64,000 bases of DNA from NCBI GenBank assembly GCA_031772625.1, contig CM062807.1, positions 1,152,683,007-1,152,747,006 of the forward strand, written 5' to 3'. The translations under genes and the position numbers were made by a program. The DNA comes from Pinus tabuliformis. Taxonomy: Eukaryota > Streptophyta > Pinopsida > Pinales > Pinaceae. Shown here one piece after another: positions 36,439 to 48,895 of the stretch (its first letter is position 1; each line of letters starts with the position of its first letter). The notes under the pieces are model-generated. The model had not been told where the DNA came from and made no database searches. It was given only the letters and a program-made list of their open reading frames with translations.

Positions 36439-36853
36439 AATTGGTACCAGAGTCTGAGAAAAAAACTGAAATCTAAAGAGCCTACAGTCGTGGCGTGCAG
36501 AGCTTTAGTGTCTAATCAATTAAGCCAAGAATAATAATAATAAAAAAAATCGTTGCAGAACGATATGCTGTAGCTTGTGGTTTTTTATATTTGAACAGAG
36601 TGATGGCCGCAGCCTCAACGCATCAATCCGAATGTTAAAAGCTTTTTATTGAAGAAAAAGTGTTTTTGTCGCAGCCTCCGCCTCCGCTTCCGCTGTAGTG
36701 GTTGCCACTGCTTTGAGGGTCCTCGTTGTTCCATGCTGGACACAATTGCCATTGTCCAGAGGTTATTTCTGATAAGCTTGTTATTCATAAGATTTTGAAG
36801 CCTGACATAATTTGAAACAGTCATGGAAATGTTTAAGGATCCTATTTGGATCA

Positions 36854-39800
36854 CGGCCTTCCCACTGAAAAAAAGCTTTTGGACCACCAAAAGTTAGTTT
36901 TCAAGCATCGACTAAGTGAGGGTATAATTGTCTCACTTGTCCAATCTCTATCCTTTTTGCACTGCTTTGGCTTGGAACTCTTGAGTCCAATCCTGAGGTA
37001 CTCAACATCTCCCCTGCGCGTCGACCTCACCTTCCTGTCCAGAACTGTGTCTTCCTACAATTCATTGAGATATTCAGGTAACAGATCATCAATAGAAGGT
37101 AATTGACTTTTCTCTTCGGGATCTCTAATTAATGAAGGTTAAAAATGTCTCAAGATATTTGCATTAAAGACTGAGTAGATGTGCATGTAAGCTGGTAAAT
37201 GAAGGTGAAAATCATTCTCACCAATTTTCTCAAGTATCTTGAAAGGTCCATACCTTATTGGCTTAAGCTTTTTACCTTCACCTTTCATTCTGTCCTTGCT
37301 GATATACAGCCAGACTTGATCACCAACTTGGAAACTATGCTCCATTCGATACTTGTCATGCCTTGCCTTGTATTTGGCCCGGATCTTCTCCAGCTGTTCC
37401 TATACTACCTGGTGAATCTCTTGGATTTGTTCAATGAACTTGGTTGCCTTGTCCACATCACTGTGTCCATCAACTGCTATGTCTTTACCAAAGACAAAAT
37501 CCAAGGGAGACCTTGGTGTGAAACCAAAATAGGTCGCAAAATGAGATCTCTGTGTAGAAGAATGTTTTGCTTGGTTGTAGGCATGCTGCACATAAAGCTT
37601 GCTGCAATAGCCTCTGAGCAACTGGATCACTGTCTTTTTGACTACTTCTATCTGGCCATCTGTTTGTGGATGAAAAGCTGTGCTTTTCTTTAGTCTAGTG
37701 TCCATCAGTTCCCACAGACTCGACCAAAACTTCCCAACAAACCGGGTGTCTCGATCAGATATAATGGAAGTGGGTAATCCAAAATGAACCCATACATGCT
37801 GAAAGAACAGTTTTGTAGTTTGTTCAGCTGTAATTTGTTTGTTACAAGGTATCAAAATACACATTTTGCTGAACCTATCCACAACAACATATAAATAGTC
37901 ATGACCTTTCCTAGATTTAGGCAGTCCTCCAACAAAGTCCATCGAAATACTTTCCCAAGGATAAGAAGGAACTGGTAGTGGAGTGTACAAGCCTAGTTTT
38001 CTATTGGTAGGCTTGCTTTTAGCACACATGTTACACCCTCTTATATATCTAGAAACTGTCTCATTCATTTTTGGCCAATAACAAAATCTTTGCAGTTGTG
38101 CAACCGTTTTGCTTACCCCAAAGTGACCTAAAATTAGAGAAGTGGGTGCTTCTCGAATTATCTTTACCTTTTTAGTTTGTGGAATGCATAACTTCTCACA
38201 ATGATACAAGAGTTGGTCCTTAATGTGATAATCCAATTCTTCTACTCATTTTCCCTGACTTAAAGTTGCATATACATCTTTAAAATCTATATCTTGAGCA
38301 TATTGTTCAATGTAGCTCTCATGCGATACTGAATTATGCTTAAGTATAGTAGATGCATTTATAATAGGTCTAGATAACATATCTGCAACTTTATTGTGTA
38401 TGCCCTTTTTATATCTGATGACTAAATGAAACTGTTGTAGAAACCCCATCCACCTATAGTGTCTTGATTGCTGCAACTTAGTTTGGGAGTGTAGATATTG
38501 AAGTGGTTGATGATCAGTATGTATGAATGTCTCTTTGCCCATTAGGTAATGTTTCCACTTTTTCACACTCTGTACTAATGCATACAATTATTTATCATAT
38601 GTTGGATAGTTAACTACTGCAGAATTAAATGTCTCATAATGATAACATATGGGTTTACCGTGCTATATCAACACTGCTCCCATGGCATAATCACTGGCAT
38701 CTATTTGGATCTCAAATGGTCTTTGAAGATTAGGCAGTGCTAGTAATGGTGCTATACTAATCTTTTCTTTCAAGGTGTTGAAGGCTTTCTGCTGTTTGCC
38801 TCCCCACTGAAACACCTTGTTCAATCCTGTTAAAGCATGTAACGGAGCTGCAATTAAGGAAAAGTTAGAGATGAACTTTCTCCAATATTGTGCTGCTCCT
38901 AAGAAGCTTCTCACTTCTGTAGTAGATTTGGGTTTAGGCCAGTTTACAATGACTGCCACCTTAGAGGGATTTATCTTCAATTCACCACCCCCTACTATGT
39001 GTCCGAAATAATTCAAAGATGTTTTGCCAAATTCACACTTTGAGAGTTTAACATGAAGTTTTTCTCTTTTCAAAACATCTAGCGTATGCTTAACATGCTT
39101 TAAATGTTCTTCTGACGTTTTGCTAAATATAAGAATGTCATCCAAATATACAATAACAAAATCATCAAGAAAAGGTCTGAGTACATTATTCATTATTCTT
39201 ATGAAAGTAGCAGGAGCATTAGTTAAGCAAAAAGGCATAACCAACCACTCATACAATCCTTGCTTTGTTTTGAAAGCAGTCTTCCATGCATGTTTTTCTG
39301 CAACTCTGACTTGGTGATATCCACTATGCAAGTCTAACTTGGAAAAATAAACAGCTTCCTTTGACTGATCTAATAGATCATCTATGCGAGGAAGGGGATA
39401 ATGATTTTTTATCGTTATCTTATTTAGTGCTTGGTAATCAATGCACATTCTCCACGAGCCATCTTTCTTTCTCACCAAAATGATTGGAGACCCACATGGT
39501 GATGTGCTAGGTCTGATGAACCCCTTCTCGAGCAAATCCTGCACCTGCTTCTTGATTTCTGCATTCTCTAAAGCGGACAACCTGTACATTCCGATGTTAG
39601 GCAATGGAACATCTTGCTGCAAATTAATATCATGAACTATTTCCTTTTTGGGTGGCAGACCTTTAGGTTCTTGAAACAATATATCATACTCTGAAACAAC
39701 TTTTTCTAAATCAACTTGTTGTTTAACATCACAACCCTCAAATACATTGGTTTTATCAGGTTTCTTTTCCTTTACAATCATTAGTAAAAATTGTTTGCAT

Positions 39801-41445
39801 GAATTTACAATTCGTTTCATCTACCCTGAGTCTATGAGAGTACAATTATTCTTGAGCTTATGAGCTCTTACAAAATATTCGATTCCATCTTTAACGAGAA
39901 GATACTTGTTCTCATCTCTATAGAAAATAGCTTTTCTATCATACAAGTAAGGACTTCTTAAAACAATTCCACATATATCCAGAGGAACTATATCTAACTC
40001 AACCTCATCTAAAAATGCTGACCCTAAAGAAAACTTAAGTTTACATTGTCTAGTCACTTGTAGTTGTGCTTTATCACTTAACCAACCTAATGGGTATGGT
40101 TTCTTGTGAGGTGTAGTTAGTAATCCCAACTTCTTTACAATTGCTTCAGAAATTAAATTTACTTGTGAGCCACTATCAAATAAAGTATCAATCTTTTGAT
40201 GCTTGGAAATAACTCGAATATGGAAAAGCTCATGTCATTTTCTCTCATTTTCTTCATCATCAATAGATTGTGCAGAATTACTAGTAGATGCTTTAGAATT
40301 CTTACCTTTTATACCCGTGGCTACATTGGTTGTTTCATTTCTTGAGTCCGACCCCAAATCTTTCTGAATAGCTGCAGAAATCTTCTTCTTCTTTCCCTCG
40401 AACTTCTTAGGTCTCAGCCCGGATGCAGAATCCAATAGTGCTCAGCATCAAGCCCATCCTTTTTACAGTGAGTGCATGAAGACTTTGTCTTTTGTGTAGT
40501 ATTAGCCTACCTTTCTTTCCATTTCTATTTTCTTTTCTCCTTATTCTTGCTTGCAATGGTTTTAGATGATCCCCCAACTTCTGGGTTCTCATTCTTTCCT
40601 CTAGCTTCTAGATGCGTAGCTTGAACAGATACTTCATCTATACTAGTGGGATTAAACATGAGGATAGTGTGCCTCATGTAGCTGTGTAGACCACCTGTGT
40701 AATTCAACAGAGTCTCAGGTGAGTCTAAAGAGATTCCTAGAATCAAAGCTCTTTTCCTAAATTCTTGGGTGTAACCCTGTACACTTTGCCCTTTCAATTG
40801 GTGAAGAGTTTGCCAGCTCATCATGGCTTGCTGCATGTAAGCTAATGGATAGAACTGTTTTTTGATTGCAGAAACAAATTCACTCCAGACAGAAAGAATC
40901 TTACCATGTTTCTTCATGTCAGCTTGTGTCCTGCCTTCCCACCATACCAAGGCAGTGCCTCCGAGGCGTAGGCTGGCCAGCTGAATCTTACTCTTGTCTG
41001 AGTTGATACTCTGCACTCTGCAATAAACATCAATTTGTCTGATCTAGTTATCCAACTTTTTTGCATTCAACTCTCCATCATATATGGGTAAATCAAATTT
41101 AACATCTAATTTGATCAAAGATGTCTTCTTTTTATGTTCAGGGCTATTAGGAGGTGTGAGAAATCTTTCTTCTTTCCCTTTTCCTTTTGAGTGGTCATGG
41201 AGAAGAGACTCTTCTTCTCCTTTATCTTGTTTAGAGCCTGATGAATCCTCATCTTTATGTTTCCTAAAGTCCCTATACATTTCCTCTACCATGGACCTCA
41301 TGGCCAGGAAACTATCTATGAATTGGGGATCTGGTCCCAAGGGACTTTCCTCTGACATTTTCTTCTGAGGATAGACTCTTCCAATTTCTGGGTTAGTCTC
41401 AACCAACTCTCCTTCTCCTAATTTAAGCTTTGATCTAGTTAGCAT
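36854..41445 (-). pseudogene. gypsy gag-pol remnants (chromovirus-like)
   Basis: Minus-strand segments: gag about 41445-40525 (with LGGTALVWWEGR), protease region about 40129-39821, RT about 39700-39050 (WRMCIDYQALNKIT, IVYLDDILIFS), RNase H about 38850-38246 and integrase about 38236-37400 (H2C2-like zinc region, then AFHPQTDGQIEVV). The tail includes YGPFKILEKIGEN and a weak chromodomain-like stretch before the 3' LTR. The order RT-RNase H-integrase identifies Ty3/gypsy. Treated as a fossil. Confidence 0.88.
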
Positions 41446-41506
41446 TCAACAGTAAAATCCAGCACAAGCTTGTCTAACCTTAACACCCTAATGCTCTGAT
41501 ACCACT

Positions 41507-42964
41507 TGATCTGAAATCTTTCTGAATAATCTCAGTTAATTAATGAAGGTATTACAGACTCATGTGTTGGGGTGTGTCTATGTTATTTTAAGCAACGGAT
41601 CGATAAGATTGTGAAATACACAGACACTTGAAATAGTAAGAGAAACACAATAAGCAAATACAAGAACACAACAAATTTAATAAGGAGTTCACCGAATCCT
41701 CCTGGGCTACGTCTCCTGGTCCAACCTTCAGTGGTGGCATTTTCTATTGTGCCTTGAAGCAGAGTTCTTACAATAAGGAGCTCAATTTGAGTCTCACTTA
41801 ACAGATGATGATCAGTAGGGTGGTACTTGGATCCCCCAAGCCTCTAGAGTACACAAACTCCCCCTTACTGAATCTCGACCTCAACTGGTCTCAATGGTAT
41901 GAGTCCAATTTGGTACTCAATACCTGACAGGTATACATAGAGGAGTTGCTTGAACCTCTCAAGCCTTCTCTAGAGTTCACAGACTCTTGGACTCTCTCTG
42001 TCCTTTTCTGCTTGATGCTGCCTTTGCTCTGCAGGTCAGCTCGGCTTCTCTGTTCTCTGCGATTCACTTCTTTCTCTACTTCTGTTCCCTCCTATGCTCT
42101 TTGTTTGTTCGTGGCTTAAAGCCAATCTGCTCCCTGACTGTTCGTTTCCTCTTCCCGGCTCTCTGGATCACCTGCCTCTGTCCGCTGGAATTCCCCTACT
42201 CTGCGTCATCATCGCTATGTAACACTACACAGAGAGGTGGCCACTTGTCGCCTTACGAACTGAGTGTCAGTTTTCTTTGAACGGTTGTTATTTCCGTTAC
42301 TCCAGGATTTTCCCGCGAAACTGATTCTTCTGCCAGCTCATCGGTCATGTTGGACCTCAACTCTTTATGTGCCTCAGTCTATTTTCCTGTCGAATCCGGT
42401 CATCCATCGGGTTGATTCTCCGCCGTTGATCTAGAGCCTCCAGATCCTACGGTCTCCGTCTATATCGCGCGGGTAAGTTTCTCAACCGTTACTCATGCGA
42501 TGTAAGCAGTTTTCTCTCTCATCCGCTGGACACGTGTCGCCTGGTGTATGGCATCACGCTGAACTCGGCCAAACCCACTTACCACTCGAAGTGCATGCGA
42601 TATCCTGCCGGTTTCAGGTGCGGGACCCACCTTCTGATGGTTTCTGCATGGTTTCCCGTTTTCCTCGTGACCGAACGCTCGGGGCTTTTCCTTCTCTGAG
42701 GGTTTTTCCCTGCGATAGCGCTAATCATGTATCAGAAACTGCCTCTGTTTCTGGATCTGGGCTTCTGATTGCCAACTTGCGTCCATGCGTGGTCTCCATG
42801 GGCCAACGGTCAGCGCGCTTTGACCGAGGGTCCTCGTTGTTCCATGCTGGCCACAATTGCCATTATCCAGATGTCATTTCAGATAAGCTTGTTATTCATA
42901 ATATTTTGAAGCCTGACATAATTTGAAACAGTCATGGAAATGTTTAAGGATCCAATTTGAATCA
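41507..42964 (-). repeat. 5' LTR of the nested gypsy element
   Basis: On the plus strand it begins TGATCTGAAATC and ends TTTGAATCA. Its high end (about 42826-42964) matches 36711-36853, which identifies the residual 3' LTR. Confidence 0.82.
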
Positions 42965-43752
42965 GAAAGAGATTTAAAAATAAATAAATTGGGAGATATT
43001 TATGAAGAAGGTTTTTTCTTAGAATTAAAAAAGAAAGAAAAGATTTTATTGAACAAGAGTTTAGGGCTTTGTAAAATCTATCAGTCTACAAAATTATTTG
43101 GTTTTTTGTCAAGCATGACAATGTTTTGGGTGAATATTGTGCCTTACGGGGGCGCATATTGAAAATTATATGTTTTTTTGGGGGCGATATGGAAAGAAAC
43201 CTCATGCAATCAGGAAAGAAACTATAAGAGAGAGGGAGGACCACAGTCATGGGTCACAAAGCGCGACTGAAGCATATTAATAAAGGAAATTGAAAAGAAG
43301 AGGAAAATATCATTGCCATCATTAGAAAGGTTCAGGTTGCAGCCGAGGAACTGAGAAGTCTAGAAGAAGGCAAAGAAGTTATTGGTGTAGCTTTGACCTG
43401 CTACCACCTCCTATGTTTACAGTTGAATATTTGGATCATCGGGTTATCAAGATGTTAACTTTTCTTAGAGCTAAATAGTAATTGAATACGAATCTGATAA
43501 CCCATATGATGTAGTATGTGATGTTTTAGCATTGAATTTTATGAAACAAGCATTGGATGAGAAGTGTTTGTGCAAGGTAGAAAAAGCTACAACTTCCAAG
43601 GAAGCATGGAAGTTCCTTGAAGCAGAGTTTGGTGCAAGGGGGAGACACATGCAACAACAGGTTATTTCACAAGCAAGAAGTCAGCCGTAGATCTGAGAGT
43701 ATATGAGTAAGACTCTGAGAGGAAAACAGAGCTTGGAGAACCCCACTCAAAA
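42965..43752 (+). other. Interior of the old copia-like element with a gag-like remnant
   Basis: A short, frame-broken copia gag-like stretch at about 43380-43700 includes KCLCKVEKATTSKEAWKF. The remainder is AT-rich and non-coding. Confidence 0.55.
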
Positions 43753-44337
43753 GTGGATGCTAGTTGTCAAGACCATAAAATTGAAACCCATTATGCAAGC
43801 ATGCATATGGATGAAGAAGATGCATCAAAGATTGCAGAGAGAGAATTTGAAGCCTTTGTGTGTGAAGCAGAGCAAGAGCTGATAAATGGTCAAAGACTCC
43901 ACTGTAACGTGGATGATATAGATGATGGTGAATCCCATTGTGATGAAACACACGTGGATGATAACTGCAAAGTTATATGTGAATTGGTGAATCCAGCCAC
44001 AACTGATAGATTTGTTGAAGTTGAAATTGTCAATGAAATTGAAAATGAGCACATGCATGATCAGATATCCCACCATAGTGTGGATGAACATTATGTTGAT
44101 GATATGTGTGGTTTATTTTTTGAAACAGGGATTGATTATGCCAATATGGTAAGCGTAATGTTTGATGAAACATTGAAGGTTGAAGTTGCCACTATAGCAG
44201 CAATATATGAAGTGGTTGGAACTTCTCATGAAGCAGTATGTGATCTAGCAGCAGTTAATGATCGAGATCAAGATAAAGTGGTTGAAGATTTTTTGATGAG
44301 AATATCCACTAACCACATAAGAGTGGAAGATAGTTTC
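43753..44337 (+). CDS. Unrecognised acidic ORF inside the old copia-like element
   Basis: An open frame of about 195 residues starting MDASCQDHKIETHYASMH. It is strongly acidic, rich in D, E, H and C, with scattered CH pairs (HCNVDDIDDGESHC, ETHVDDNCK). I recognise no domain. It lies downstream of the gag-like remnant, where pol would normally be, and is cut by the solo LTR that begins at 44338. Acidic sequence of the same style is found beyond that LTR (45627-45890). It could be element-specific coding sequence or a captured host gene. A frame this long in an element with about 10% LTR divergence is unexpected. Confidence 0.4.
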
Positions 44338-45513
44338 TGTAGAAATTTTGAATAATATGACACTTATTCACAGAGATTATCTTGATCATACATTATTTGC
44401 GGAACCATGCACAATACATAATCTCCTCTACGTTGATCATCAATTTAGCAGCATTAAAAACAATGAAACATCAATCGCATGCGCACATTAACACAGTATG
44501 TAACCTGGGGAAAGCATACATCTGAAAACCCCCAACTATCTGTATATTATATTGATTGAGAACATGTAACAATACATAGTACAATACTCCTCGCAAGTAA
44601 TCAGTACTAGCTCCACCTGTTACACACAAAACTAGCACAGATCTGATGCCTCAAATCTCCTCCACTGTTTTCCTACCTCAACTGCGCAATCCTGCATGAG
44701 AATAATGATGAATGGCTGAACCAAACTCGTTTTTACCTTGGCTGATCCAAAATCACGTAAGCACAAGCTACAATTGCCTTGGTATTAGCCCACACTGTGC
44801 AGTCCTCATTGGCATATCTCAATCCCATTGATTGTGCAAATCTCATGCACAACTGATAGTCACAACTCACCCTTTCACTTACCTCTAACACCTGTCTCTG
44901 TTGAACTGTCCATGCACTGAGTTAATTGATGTATTCTTTAGTTTCTTTATGAGTTAATAACTAGTGAATTAATTAACAATCAATTCACGCAACTCATCAC
45001 TAGTGTATTCTTCAGTTAGACTGAATACAACTAGTTCAATTGAACACAACTCCATCAACTCCACATCCAACTCCACAGAACTCACATGCATGAGTTCTAA
45101 CTGAAGTCCTCCATGCAATAGCTCAACTAACACATAAGAAAAGCGTATTTCCTTCTGTTAGCTGCATGTACCACATCCGTAGCTCGAACTGAAGTGCTCC
45201 AAGAGAATAAGATAATGTTTAGAGTCCAAATATTACTAAGGGATAATAATATTTGACTGTTTCTATTTTTAGCCTGGCAGTCTAAAAATAGACTCTGATC
45301 ACACCGTTGTGAAACAAAAATAGAAGTCCATCTATTTTTCCCAACATGACCAATCATCCATAAACAACATCCTGCAACTCATAGACCATGATCCATATGT
45401 CTAAAAATAGACATAGTCTAAAAGTAGACTTTGCGCCAAAAATAGCCTGCGGGCCCACTTAGTGAAGGCGACTTCTTTCCACTAAGCTCCATCATCTTGT
45501 TGCATTCTCAACA
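44338..45513 (-). mobile_element. Solo LTR with 5-bp target duplication
   Basis: Bounded by GTTTC at 44333-44337 and 45514-45518. On the minus strand it starts TGTTGAGAATGCAACAAG and ends TCTACA, standard LTR ends. At 1,176 bp with no interior it is the product of recombination between the two LTRs of a former element. It does not match any other LTR in the window by eye. Confidence 0.85.
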
Positions 45514-45518
45514 GTTTC

Positions 45519-46193
45519 AATGAAGTTGAAAAGAAGGCGGATGTAGAGAAAGAAGCTCTCACTGAAGAGAGTCATATTAAAGATGTTTTTAACATTTTTT
45601 TTGAATATGCAGGTGTTCAAAATAGCATGGGCGAAAAAGTTGAACACGAGGTTGTTAATAAATTTGATGCAGATTACAGGAAAAAACCAGTAGTACCTGA
45701 TGATGAAAGTGAAAATGATATGGATGTTTATGAAGACAAAGACGAATGCATTAAAACCATTTTTCAGCAATGGAGTCAAGAAGAGATAAGATTCTGCTAT
45801 AAAGAAATATGGCAGAAAGAAACTCAGGAATATAAAGCACAAGAAGCAAAGCAAAGAAGACAGTTTGAAGATGCAATGTTATGGCAATAGTGTATGGTTG
45901 AATGAATATTTGAAGAGGAATATGTAGTAGACAATATCATATTGTGTTTCAGCACAAATTCAAGGAAAGTTAAAAAAAAAAAATTGCAGCAACAAGTGAA
46001 TAAATCCTACAACAAGAAAGTTCAACAGAGAATGAAGCAATTTCAAGGATACAGAATTTGGAAGCAAAGAAAAATAAAATGCAAAATTGCAAAATTCTTG
46101 AGGCATTGTAAGCCTAGATGAGACATAGACCAACATGCATGTTTATGTGATAGTTAAGTCATGTTGAGTCATACGGTCGTAATTAAGGGGGAG
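45519..46193 (+). other. Distal interior of the old copia-like element
   Basis: Contains an open stretch at 45627-45890 (87 aa, starting MGEKVEHEVVNKF, charged, ending in a KQRRQFEDAMLWQ-like helix), then AT- and A-rich non-coding sequence to the polypurine tract. No family recognised. Confidence 0.45.
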
Positions 46194-46489
46194 TGTTAGT
46201 AATTGCAATTACTCCCGCATTTGGAGTTAGCTAAACTTAGAGAGTTAGTTAACTGAGTGATTGATTGTTTGAGTGTTGAGTCAAGTCGAGTTAAGTGATA
46301 GATTACTTTGAGTGTGTGAATGCATGTGGTTGCATGTCAATATATATTAGGCAAGTCGCTAGTTGGAAAAGCATAAATACCCTTCACCGGGTTCATTATA
46401 AGTATCAAGTTTTGTGTGATCAATAGAAGAGTCCCAGCTCGTGTGTTTTATGTGTGAATTTCTGTTTTGTTTCCTCTGCCCTTTCAACA
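46194..46489 (+). repeat. 3' LTR of the old copia-like element
   Basis: Starts TGTTAGTAATTGC and ends CTTTCAACA, followed by CTCTC. Confidence 0.9.
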
Positions 46490-46603
46490 CTCTCTCATGA
46501 CCATCAAATTCCCAAATATTTTGCAATCGACATAACTGTGCTACTTACCTGAAAGCTCTAACCTCAATATATTTAATTTCACTTAACTTTAGAAAGGACT
46601 CAC

Positions 46604-46745
46604 TTTAAAAATGGATCCAAAGCCTCTTGCGCCAAGCTTATTCTCTATTTTAAAATATGGCATAGCCTGTCTCACAGTATCGTAATTCATAATAAGTTCT
46701 GGATTCGCTATCATTGGTTATAAGGTAAATTCTCCTCTCTCAGCT
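46604..46745 (-). pseudogene. CRK copy C: glycine-loop exon
   Basis: The minus strand reads LIMNYDTVRQAMPYFKIENKLGARGFGSIF, matching the CRK juxtamembrane and glycine-rich-loop exon (family form: Y.TL..AT..F...NKLG.GGFG.VYK), followed by a GTGAGT donor just below 46604. The loop is GARGFG, with arginine in place of the second glycine. The upstream exon boundary is uncertain. This exon is not found in copies A or B. Confidence 0.65.
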
Positions 46746-46892
46746 GAGAAAACAATCAGATGACATTTATTTGAATTTTGAATACCTATTTCACATAATA
46801 CTCGGGCATCATAATAAATTGTTTCAAAGAACTAAAATATAAATTTAATGAGACACATCTTAAATCTTTAACAGTAAATAAAGTAGCAACTT
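46746..46892. other. CRK copy C intron between membrane and glycine-loop exons
   Basis: Short AT-rich intron-like sequence with no other signal seen. The exact splice sites were not fixed. Confidence 0.4.
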
Positions 46893-47019
46893 AAAGACCT
46901 CTCGTTCCAGAATTATGTTCCCAACATTTCAAATGAGAGAAAATATTCCACTTCCATATCCCTATGGATGCAATTAATCCAACGGTAGCGACTACTAAGC
47001 CCAAAGCTATCCCCAACAC
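46893..47019 (-). pseudogene. CRK copy C: transmembrane exon
   Basis: The minus strand from 47019 reads VLGIALGLVVATVGLIASIG and then IWKWN, a single membrane span with a basic stop-transfer end, after a TCTAAG acceptor. It shows the intact form of the site occupied by the LTR element in CRK-B. Confidence 0.75.
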
Positions 47020-47713
47020 CTTAGATATTTTGCCTTTTGCATAAAATTTACAGAAAAATTAAAAAAAAATAAAGATATTAGCAAATCCGCTATAGTTTAA
47101 TTCACTAAAATAAAGTTGTTTCATTTTATTTTTTATTTATTTTATGGTAGATTTTGGAATATTCTAGAAATATTCAATGAAAAATATTTAAATGTAAAAT
47201 TTTCATGCTCTAAAACCAACTGTATTTGGTTAAGAGTTCATCTTCTTTGAACTAAGGAAATAGATTAACAGCCCAAAACCCAACCACTTGCAGGAGTGAA
47301 AGTCTGCCCTCTTATCTACTACCAGTAGGTAATTCTAAGTAGTATGGGTTTTCCTTAAATAACAAATAACAGTGATGATTCAACCTGCATTACCCCATAA
47401 CACCAATGATGGCTATCCCTACTACTGGTTTGACAACTGAGTTGTTTTCCTAATATTAAAAAAACTAAATGTAAAATTTCCAAAATTTCCAAAATCAAAA
47501 TTTTAAAATATTCCTGAATCTATAACCAAATTAATTTCAGATTTACCATTAGATTAAACTAAATATAAAATTTTCAAAATATTCCAAAATCAAAATTTAA
47601 AAATATTCCTGAGTCTATAATCAAATTAATTTCAAGTTTCTAAAGCTTTAAATAATCCAAAATCAAAATTTTAAAATATTCTTGAATCTATAATCAAATT
47701 AATTTCAGATTAC
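47020..47713 (-). other. CRK copy C intron between DUF26 and membrane exons
   Basis: Colinear with 27382-28091 and carries the same triple repeat of a CCTGAATCTATAATCAAATT-type unit (about 47480-47705). It lacks the TA microsatellite of copy B. Confidence 0.65.
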
Positions 47714-48450
47714 AATCACATTAAACTCAAAAAGAAACTCCTTAAGCCAGATTCTACTCCCAGAGTTCCAGTTGGGCATGCGAATATATTTTCCACGACA
47801 TAAGTTAGGCACAATCCGTAGTTTGTTGAAGACAGATCTTCCCAACACTCTGCCATACTATAGACAATCTTCGTTAAACTAGAAGGTCCAATGACTAAAT
47901 TTGAAGTGAAAATTGTTGGATTATGTGTAGCTTTCATGATAATATTGAACAACATGCTTCTAACATCTAATGGTGATAGTTGTGGATGACTACTGTTCGT
48001 ACGTTCGCAAAGAATATTCACTGGCCCAATGTTAATCTCATCGGAATAAAACTGAAAATTGTCGTAATGTAAGAAGCATCTGTCCAATTGAATAAATCTA
48101 GGTTCAACGTTATGGCATCCCTGAAGCAATCTTGATTTCGCCGTAGATGCACATTGTTGGCAATTAATAGGGTTTAAATCCCCCCAGCACTGGACAAGCC
48201 CATAAACTGAACAAATCTTGTTGTCCTCCACAAGAATAGATGATACATTGTATCCACTGGGATAGACATTGGTCACCAGTGAGTCCATAACCTGGTTCAG
48301 ATGACTTTGGAAGGCACTACAATTTGTATATTTGTTATTCCCACAATAATCTCAAACAAAATTAGTGTGAGGATTAGCAGTTGAGAAGGCACTACAAACA
48401 TTAACGATAACTGACATGGTGTTGACTAAAGCTTTTATCTTCTTTTCCAT
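47714..48450 (-). pseudogene. CRK copy C: signal peptide and two DUF26 domains
   Basis: From ATG at 48450 (MEKKIKALVNTMSVIVNV) the frame runs to a TGA in place of the conserved tryptophan codon just before DYCG (about 48353), then stays open through both DUF26 domains. The first signature is CWGDLNPINCQQC. The second reads CWEDLSSTNYGLC, where the middle cysteine has become tyrosine, which would break a disulfide. The exon ends at a GTAATC donor. With the downstream exons this copy has the fullest exon set, but it is clearly dead. Confidence 0.82.
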
Positions 48451-48599
48451 TGCTCTTGAATCTTGTTTTTATAGATTCAACACTATTAAAACTTTGACAC
48501 CTAAAATCTTGAAACTTGACAATTTTAATTTGGATTTCCCAAAATTTATGCTGGATTGTACGTTGTGGGTGGCCCCACTTGGAAGGCCCCAAGAATTTT

Positions 48600-48895
48600 C
48601 TACTTAATGATGGTGAAGAGGCCAAGCAGTCTCTTTGATGAAACCATGATTGGAGCTACTCAGTCTCTGGAATGACAGAATCTAGCATGAGGTTGGTGGT
48701 CAAGATAGTCCCAATAGTTCTTCCATTAAATTCAGCTATGTGACCCCCTTTGATTGCAAGCACGATCGAAGCACCAGAAGAGGTGAGTTCAACGAGTTTC
48801 TTGCCCAAGGTGTGGCAATGCTCCCCCATAGGGTGATGTCGATACTAAAGCCAAACATGTCTTCCAAGATGAGATTTTTCCTAGGTGTTTCAGAG
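48600..48895 (-). pseudogene. RPA70-like (RPA1) copy C, domain B part
   Basis: Paralogue of 29095-29385: the minus strand keeps the domain B segments (THE SLGEHCHTLG-like region, NGRTIGTI and LQS). It ends at the target-site copy CAGAG (48891-48895), where the gypsy element begins; the rest of the gene piece resumes at 62455. At least one small indel relative to copy B lies near 48825. Confidence 0.72.

Larger units (their letters stand above)
36711..42964 (-). mobile_element. Ty3/gypsy element nested in the copia-like element
   Basis: Reads on the minus strand. The 5' LTR (41507-42964) is about 1.46 kb, with primer site TGGTATCAGAGC next to it (41493-41504). At the other end only the first about 140 bases of a 3' LTR remain (about 36711-36853), starting TGATCCAAAT on the minus strand after a purine tract. 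Between are gag, protease, RT, RNase H and integrase in gypsy order. It is broken about seven times. The target duplication cannot be seen because the outer part of the 3' LTR is gone. Confidence 0.85.
36148..46489 (+). mobile_element. Old copia-like LTR element, host to two nested insertions
   Basis: LTRs of about 290 bp (36148-36438 and 46194-46489) with the target duplication CTCTC (36143-36147 and 46490-46494). The primer site TTGGTACCAGAG is at about 36441, and a polypurine tract AATTAAGGGGGAG ends at 46193. The LTRs differ by about 10%, the highest here. The interior has only a copia gag-like (UBN2-like) remnant (about 43380-43700, with VEKATTSKEAWKFLEAEFG) and an acidic ORF, and no pol of its own. 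A gypsy element (36711-42964) and a solo LTR (44338-45513) sit inside. Broken and probably non-autonomous. Confidence 0.88.

Noticed and set aside
41987-42926. Plus-strand frames within the nested gypsy 5' LTR
   Set aside because: They lie wholly inside an LTR and have no recognisable domain.
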